A DNA stretch of 64,000 nt from Abditibacteriaceae bacterium (GTDB taxonomy: Bacteria; Armatimonadota; Abditibacteriia; Abditibacteriales; Abditibacteriaceae): positions 62,001-126,000 of the forward strand of contig JAFAZH010000050.1 in assembly GCA_019239895.1 (NCBI GenBank), given 5' to 3'. The translations under genes were made by a program, and so were the position numbers. The stretch's first letter is position 1; each line of letters begins with the position of its first letter. Below the pieces are notes generated by a model. That model ran no database searches and was not told the DNA's origin. It saw only the letters and a program-made list of their open reading frames with translations. Below, one piece after another: positions 60,233-64,000 of this stretch.

Positions 60233-61258
60233 GTGATTATCATATTGAAACACGGAGCCAGCGACGATGAAGTTGAAACGGTGTCGCAGAAGCTCCGCGA
60301 TCATGGCTACCAGCCCAATGTTACACGCGGTGTAGAAGATACGATTATAGCGGCCATCGGCTCGCCCTCGCTGTCCGAAAAGGAAATGGTCGCTCCCCAG
60401 TTACAGGCTCTAGAGGCCGTCGAGCGAGTTTTGTTTGTTAGCAAGCCGTATAAGTTGGTCTCCCGCGAAAGCCACCCCGCAGATAGTGTGCTGGACATAC
60501 AGGGCGTTAAGGTTGGTGGGCAGCAAATCTGCGTGATGGCCGGGCCGTGCAGCGTTGAGAACCGTGAACAGGTCATGACAACCGCCCAAGCCGTGCGTGA
60601 GTCGGGCGCGCAGATTTTGCGTGGTGGTGCCTACAAACCGCGCACCAGTCCCTATGATTTCCAGGGCCTGGGATTAGAAGGTTTAGAGATTCTCGCCGCA
60701 GCTCGTAAAGCGACCGGAATGCCCGTTATCACCGAAGTGATGACGCCCAGCTTAGTGGAGCAAGTCTGCGAATATGCCGATGTTTTGCAAATTGGGGCAC
60801 GCAATATGCAAAACTACGATTTGCTAAAAGAAGTCGGTCGCTGTCGCACCCCGGCCATGCTCAAGCGTGGCCTCTCGTCTACAATTGAAGAATGGTTGAA
60901 GGCCGCTGAATATATTCTGGCGGGGGGCAACAGCAATGTGATGTTCTGCGAGCGCGGCATTCGCACCTTCGAGCCGAGCACGCGCTTCACGCTCGATTTG
61001 TCTGCCGTGCCTGCCATTAAAAAGGCATCGCACCTGCCGATTATCGTTGATCCGTCTCAGGGCACAGGACGCCGCGATATGGTGATTGCCATGAGCAAAG
61101 CCGCTATCGCCTGCGGTGCCGACGGTTTGCTAATTGAAGTTCACCCGCATCCCGAAGATGCTATGAGCGATGGTCAGCAAACTCTCGACATCGCCCAGTT
61201 CAACACCCTGATGCACGATTTAAAGCCTATCGCCGCAGCGGTAGGAAGGAGTTTATAG
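60233..61258 (+). CDS. aroF: 3-deoxy-7-phosphoheptulonate synthase (DAHP synthase, AroF/AroA-beta type)
   Basis: 341 residues. The N-terminal ferredoxin/ACT-like regulatory domain (IIILKHGASDDEVETVSQKL) is joined to the type I-beta DAHP synthase barrel: VMAGPCSVENREQVMTTAQA, RGGAYKPRTSPYDFQGLG, LQIGARNMQNYDLLKEVG and LPIIVDPSQGTGRRDMV. It catalyses the first step of the shikimate pathway. The N-terminal domain usually confers feedback inhibition. GTG 60233 with AGAGG upstream is preferred to the TTG at 60209. First gene of aroF-tyrA-aroA-cmk. Confidence 0.96.
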   Translation: MIIILKHGASDDEVETVSQKLRDHGYQPNVTRGVEDTIIAAIGSPSLSEKEMVAPQLQALEAVERVLFVSKPYKLVSRESHPADSVLDIQGVKVGGQQICVMAGPCSVENREQVMTTAQAVRESGAQILRGGAYKPRTSPYDFQGLGLEGLEILAAARKATGMPVITEVMTPSLVEQVCEYADVLQIGARNMQNYDLLKEVGRCRTPAMLKRGLSSTIEEWLKAAEYILAGGNSNVMFCERGIRTFEPSTRFTLDLSAVPAIKKASHLPIIVDPSQGTGRRDMVIAMSKAAIACGADGLLIEVHPHPEDAMSDGQQTLDIAQFNTLMHDLKPIAAAVGRSL

Positions 61259-61357
61259 GGTTTAGGGGCTGGGGTTTAGGGTTTAGAAATACAAAGGCAT
61301 CTTTATTGATGAGCCTTTAACCTATACCTTAAACCCCAATCCCTAAACCCTAAACCC
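61256..61357. repeat. Intercistronic palindrome aroF/tyrA (TTTAGGG type)
   Basis: The left arm TAGGGTTTAGGGGCTGGGGT (61256 onward to 61286) and the right arm ending CCCTAAACCCTAAACCC (61327-61357) are inverse, with a one-unit slip. Both are made of TTTAGGG units like a plant telomere repeat. The stop TAG of aroF is in the left arm, and the tyrA ATG follows the right arm by 1 nt. Confidence 0.95.
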
Positions 61358-61358
61358 G

Positions 61359-62237
61359 ATGTTATTTGACACAGTCTGTGTTGTTGGTGTCGGTCTAATT
61401 GGCGGCAGTTTTGGCCTGGCGATGCGCGAGCGCAAGCTGGCGCGTCAAGTCATCGGTGCCGTGCGGCGCGAAGAGACCATCAACGCCGCTTTTCAGCGCG
61501 GCGCGGTAGATAACGCCACCACCGACTTAGCCGAAGCCGCGCGCGGCGCAGACCTGGTGCTGGTCGCTTCGCCAGTGGGCCAGATGAAAGCGATTTGCGA
61601 GCAACTGGGGCCAGTGGTGCGCGCCGGGGCGATTGTCACCGATGCCGGTTCGACCAAAGACGATGTGGTCGCTGGGTGCAGCAAGTGTTTTGGTCAAAAA
61701 GCCTTTTTCGTGGGTGGGCACCCGATGGCGGGCAGCGAGCGCACCGGGGTTGAGGCTGCCCGTAGCAACCTTTTTGAAAACGCCATCTGGGTGCTAACCC
61801 CCACTGCTGACACGCCAGAGCCGGTGGTCACCAAACTTGTTGCGATGATCGAAGGTTTAGGAGCCACTCCCCTGCTCCTCAATGCCGCCATCCACGATTC
61901 CCTGTTGGCCGTCACCAGCCATCTGCCCCATCTGACTGCCGCCGCCCTGGTGCATCTCTTTAGCGATGCCCATAGCGAATACGAGGTAGCACAACAGCTT
62001 ATCGCAGGCGGTTGGCGTGATTCAACACGGGTCGCCGCTGGTAGCTCGGAGATGTGGCGCGATATTTGTCTTTCTAACACCGCTGCACTCACCAAAAGCC
62101 TGGATGACCTTTTAGAGCAACTTCACCAATTGCGTCACATGCTCCAGGAAAAAGACGCCGACAAGTTGTACGATTGGTTTGAATCCGCCAGCACCGTGCG
62201 ACGCAAACAAGGCTATTTTCCGCGTTCGACACAATAG
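61359..62237 (+). CDS. tyrA: Prephenate dehydrogenase
   Basis: The 292-residue enzyme has the NAD site VCVVGVGLIGGSFGLAMRER, core VLVASPVGQMKAICEQL and VTDAGSTKDDVV, and the catalytic His in FFVGGHPMAGSERTG. Late motifs include VTSHLPHLTAAALV. It oxidises prephenate (or arogenate) toward tyrosine. No C-terminal ACT domain is seen. No Shine-Dalgarno is present; the 5' leader is entirely the palindrome. Confidence 0.95.
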   Translation: MLFDTVCVVGVGLIGGSFGLAMRERKLARQVIGAVRREETINAAFQRGAVDNATTDLAEAARGADLVLVASPVGQMKAICEQLGPVVRAGAIVTDAGSTKDDVVAGCSKCFGQKAFFVGGHPMAGSERTGVEAARSNLFENAIWVLTPTADTPEPVVTKLVAMIEGLGATPLLLNAAIHDSLLAVTSHLPHLTAAALVHLFSDAHSEYEVAQQLIAGGWRDSTRVAAGSSEMWRDICLSNTAALTKSLDDLLEQLHQLRHMLQEKDADKLYDWFESASTVRRKQGYFPRSTQ

Positions 62238-62261
62238 TTGGTTACACTTCCAATATTCTCA

Positions 62262-63566
62262 ATGGACTACCTTATCCGATCCGCACTCTCTGTAAATGGC
62301 ACCATCCGCGTGGCCCCTGACAAATCTATATCGCATCGCGCCTTTATGTTTGGCGCATTAGCCACTGGCATGACCACAATTAATAACTTCTTGTGGGCTG
62401 ATGATACGGAAGCCACTTTAGATGGTTTGCGAGCATTGGGGGTAAATATCCCTCAAGTGGAACCAGAGGTAAATACCCTCACTATTATTGGGCATGGGTT
62501 TGATGCTCTAAAGAAACCACAGACTGAACTTAATTGTGGTAATAGTGGCACCAGTATGCGACTGTTAGCAGGTATTCTCGCTGGTCGGCCCTGGGCCTCA
62601 ACACTTGTGGGCGATGCTTCTCTGAATAAGCGGCCAATGGATCGCGTGCAGCAGCCTTTAAGCTTAATGGGGGCACAGATAGACGGTCAGGGTGCGCGCT
62701 GCACTCCACCCTTGAGCATTCGTGGCGGCAATTTACAGGGCATTGAGTATCGTCTACCCGTGGCCTCGGCTCAGGTGAAGTCTGCCATTTTACTGGCCGG
62801 GTTGCAGGCGCAGGGCACCACTGCGGTTATTGAGCCGACACCCACCCGCGACCACACCGAACGAATGCTTAAAGCTTTTGGCGTCCCGGTGCATCAAGAG
62901 CAAGGCCGCATTAGCGTCAATGCAGATTATCCGCTAATTGCGCCCCAAGCACCTATCGAAGTACCGGGTGACATCTCTTCCGCCGCTTACTTTCTGGTAG
63001 CCGCCGCCCTGCGTCCGGGCTGGCAAGTCACAGTGACTAACGTCGGTATTAACACCACGCGTACTGGCATTCTGGACGTATTACAAGCAATGGGCGCAAC
63101 CATTAGCCTGGATAATCAGCACACCAGCGGTGATGAACCGATTGCCGATGTCACCGTGCAGGGAGCGCCTTTGCACGCGGCGGAAATTGGCGGCGCGATT
63201 ATCCCACGACTTATAGATGAACTGCCCGTTTTAGCCTTACTGGCGACTCAAGCCGAGGGACAAACTGTGATCCGCGACGCCGCAGAGTTGCGGAATAAAG
63301 AAAGTGACCGCATTGCCATCATCACGACCGAATTACGCAAGTTAGGCGCGCAGATCGAAGAAACCACCGATGGCATGATTATCACCGGGCCAACCAAGCT
63401 AACCGGGACAACTGTTACCAGTCCGCGTGGCGACCACCGTATCGCTATGACGCTGGCCGTAGCGGGTCTGATTGCTGAGGGCACCACTGTCATCGAAAAT
63501 GCCGAAGCCACCACCAGCTCCTTTCCAGGTTTCTTAGTAAGACTATCTGATGTCGCACAGCGATAG
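62262..63566 (+). CDS. aroA: EPSP synthase (3-phosphoshikimate 1-carboxyvinyltransferase)
   Basis: A 434-residue two-domain inside-out barrel enzyme. The signature VAPDKSISHRAFMFGALATG carries the phosphoenolpyruvate-site Lys, and LNCGNSGTSMRLLAGILAGR is the class I/II PEP loop. Further: SAQVKSAILLAGLQAQGTT, DISSAAYFLVAAALRPG, RNKESDRIAIITTELRKLG and GDHRIAMTLAVAGL. The LNCGNSGTSMRLL motif is what would decide glyphosate class; I do not assign it. ATG 62262 preferred to TTG 62238, which directly abuts tyrA. Confidence 0.97.
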   Translation: MDYLIRSALSVNGTIRVAPDKSISHRAFMFGALATGMTTINNFLWADDTEATLDGLRALGVNIPQVEPEVNTLTIIGHGFDALKKPQTELNCGNSGTSMRLLAGILAGRPWASTLVGDASLNKRPMDRVQQPLSLMGAQIDGQGARCTPPLSIRGGNLQGIEYRLPVASAQVKSAILLAGLQAQGTTAVIEPTPTRDHTERMLKAFGVPVHQEQGRISVNADYPLIAPQAPIEVPGDISSAAYFLVAAALRPGWQVTVTNVGINTTRTGILDVLQAMGATISLDNQHTSGDEPIADVTVQGAPLHAAEIGGAIIPRLIDELPVLALLATQAEGQTVIRDAAELRNKESDRIAIITTELRKLGAQIEETTDGMIITGPTKLTGTTVTSPRGDHRIAMTLAVAGLIAEGTTVIENAEATTSSFPGFLVRLSDVAQR

Positions 63567-63569
63567 CTC

Positions 63570-63682
63570 TTTTGGATTTTGGTCTTGGGGCTTTGGGATT
63601 AGGAGTTCGTTGCTAAGGAATATTCAATTGCATAGAGCATGAGCCCCAAGACCAAAGTCCAAAAACCAAAGACCCAAGCCCC
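63570..63682. repeat. Intercistronic palindrome aroA/cmk (TTTTGGATTTTGGTCTTGGG type)
   Basis: The left arm (63570-63600) begins TTTTGGATTTTGGTCTTGGG, and the right arm (63639-63682) includes CCCCAAGACCAAAGTCCAAA and ACCAAAGACCCAAGCCCC. It begins 4 nt after the aroA stop and ends 3 nt before the cmk ATG. No Shine-Dalgarno lies between. Confidence 0.92.
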
Positions 63683-63685
63683 ATT

Positions 63686-64000
63686 ATGATTATCGCTATT
63701 GATGGCCCTGCCGGAGCCGGTAAGAGCACCACAGCGCGTGCACTCGCTGAACGTTTTGGTTATGCCTATATTGATACAGGAGCCATGTATCGTGCTGTGG
63801 CCTTAGCGGTCGCCGAAGCTAATCTCCAGGTGCCCACGGATAACGAGCGCATTGCAGCACTGGCCCGCACCTTGCCCATCGCCCTGAAAGACAATGGCCA
63901 ACGCATTTATCTGGGTGAGCGCGAAGTAACGGCGCTCATTCGCACGCCAGAGATTGGAGCTTTAACTTCCAAGATTTCTGCTTTACCTGAAGTGCGTCAC
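63686..64000 (+). CDS. cmk: Cytidylate kinase, N-terminal part, cut by window edge
   Basis: 105 codons open to the window end. The P-loop is AIDGPAGAGKSTTARALAER, and the CMP-kinase signature is YIDTGAMYRAVALAV, followed by AALARTLPIALKDNGQRIYL, EVTALIRTPEIGALTSKISA and LPEVRH. Phosphorylates CMP/dCMP. The aroA-cmk order is conserved in many bacteria. The C-terminal half is outside the window. Confidence 0.95.
   Translation, partial: MIIAIDGPAGAGKSTTARALAERFGYAYIDTGAMYRAVALAVAEANLQVPTDNERIAALARTLPIALKDNGQRIYLGEREVTALIRTPEIGALTSKISALPEVRH

Overview
The window is a 64 kb stretch of bacterial chromosome at about 55% GC with densely packed genes on both strands. It mixes housekeeping operons with a large set of secreted polysaccharide-degrading enzymes. 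The GH78 / heparinase-like / DUF1080 / GH2 / DUF4380 / discoidin repertoire, the aroF-tyrA-aroA-cmk order and the many intergenic hairpins suggest a free-living heterotroph of a deep-branching phylum. Armatimonadota is my best guess; Planctomycetota, Verrucomicrobiota or Chloroflexota relatives are alternatives. This is inference, because the window has no rRNA.

Layout. 1-5.5 kb: sugar catabolism: a GH78 alpha-L-rhamnosidase cut by the window edge, a heparinase/alginate-lyase-like enzyme, a DUF1080 protein and a sugar epimerase. 5.6-7.1 kb: tRNA-Gln and tRNA-Cys, then a STAS antagonist and an RsbW-type kinase. 7.3-15.5 kb: a GH2 beta-galactosidase and assorted small genes (GNAT, MmcQ/YjbR, aldo/keto reductase, WD40, zinc-ribbon membrane protein). 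15.6-19.9 kb: tRNA-Gly with promoter and terminator, a highly divergent RpoN (sigma-54)-like protein and a secreted gluzincin metallopeptidase. 20-28 kb: def-fmt-rsmB-lepB, GtrA, a large YfhO-like membrane protein and a D-2-hydroxyacid dehydrogenase that appears to start at ATA. 28-38.3 kb: a second secreted block (Asp-box sialidase/GH74-like protein, MGH1/GH63-like hydrolase, DUF4380 protein, discoidin protein), split by a REP-associated tyrosine transposase flanked by inverted REP hairpins. 38.5-41.1 kb: mntR-mntH-usp with a twin DtxR/MntR-type operator. 41.2-64 kb: anabolic operons: accB-hom-thrC, purC, sixA, tilS, ftsH, a SpoU methyltransferase, folP-folB-folK-panD, isocitrate dehydrogenase, a Lon N-terminal-domain protein, a TPR/TPM protein, hisC, aroF-tyrA-aroA and cmk (cut by the window edge).

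The most unusual feature is a set of about fourteen long intergenic palindromes. Most share no sequence, but they share a design: 19-45 bp arms made of 6-9 nt quasi-repeats around a 25-85 nt loop. In six same-strand gene pairs (hom/thrC, thrC/44455, TPR/folP, icd/lon, aroF/tyrA, aroA/cmk) the palindrome fills the intercistronic gap almost exactly. The left arm begins within about 5 nt of the stop codon, and the right arm ends 1-9 nt before the next start codon, where no Shine-Dalgarno sequence is visible. Folding would bring the stop and the next start side by side, so these hairpins may preserve translational coupling across inserted DNA. Some are nested inside each other, some supply the stop codon of the upstream gene, and one appears to lie inside a coding sequence. 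A separate REP/RAYT system is also present.
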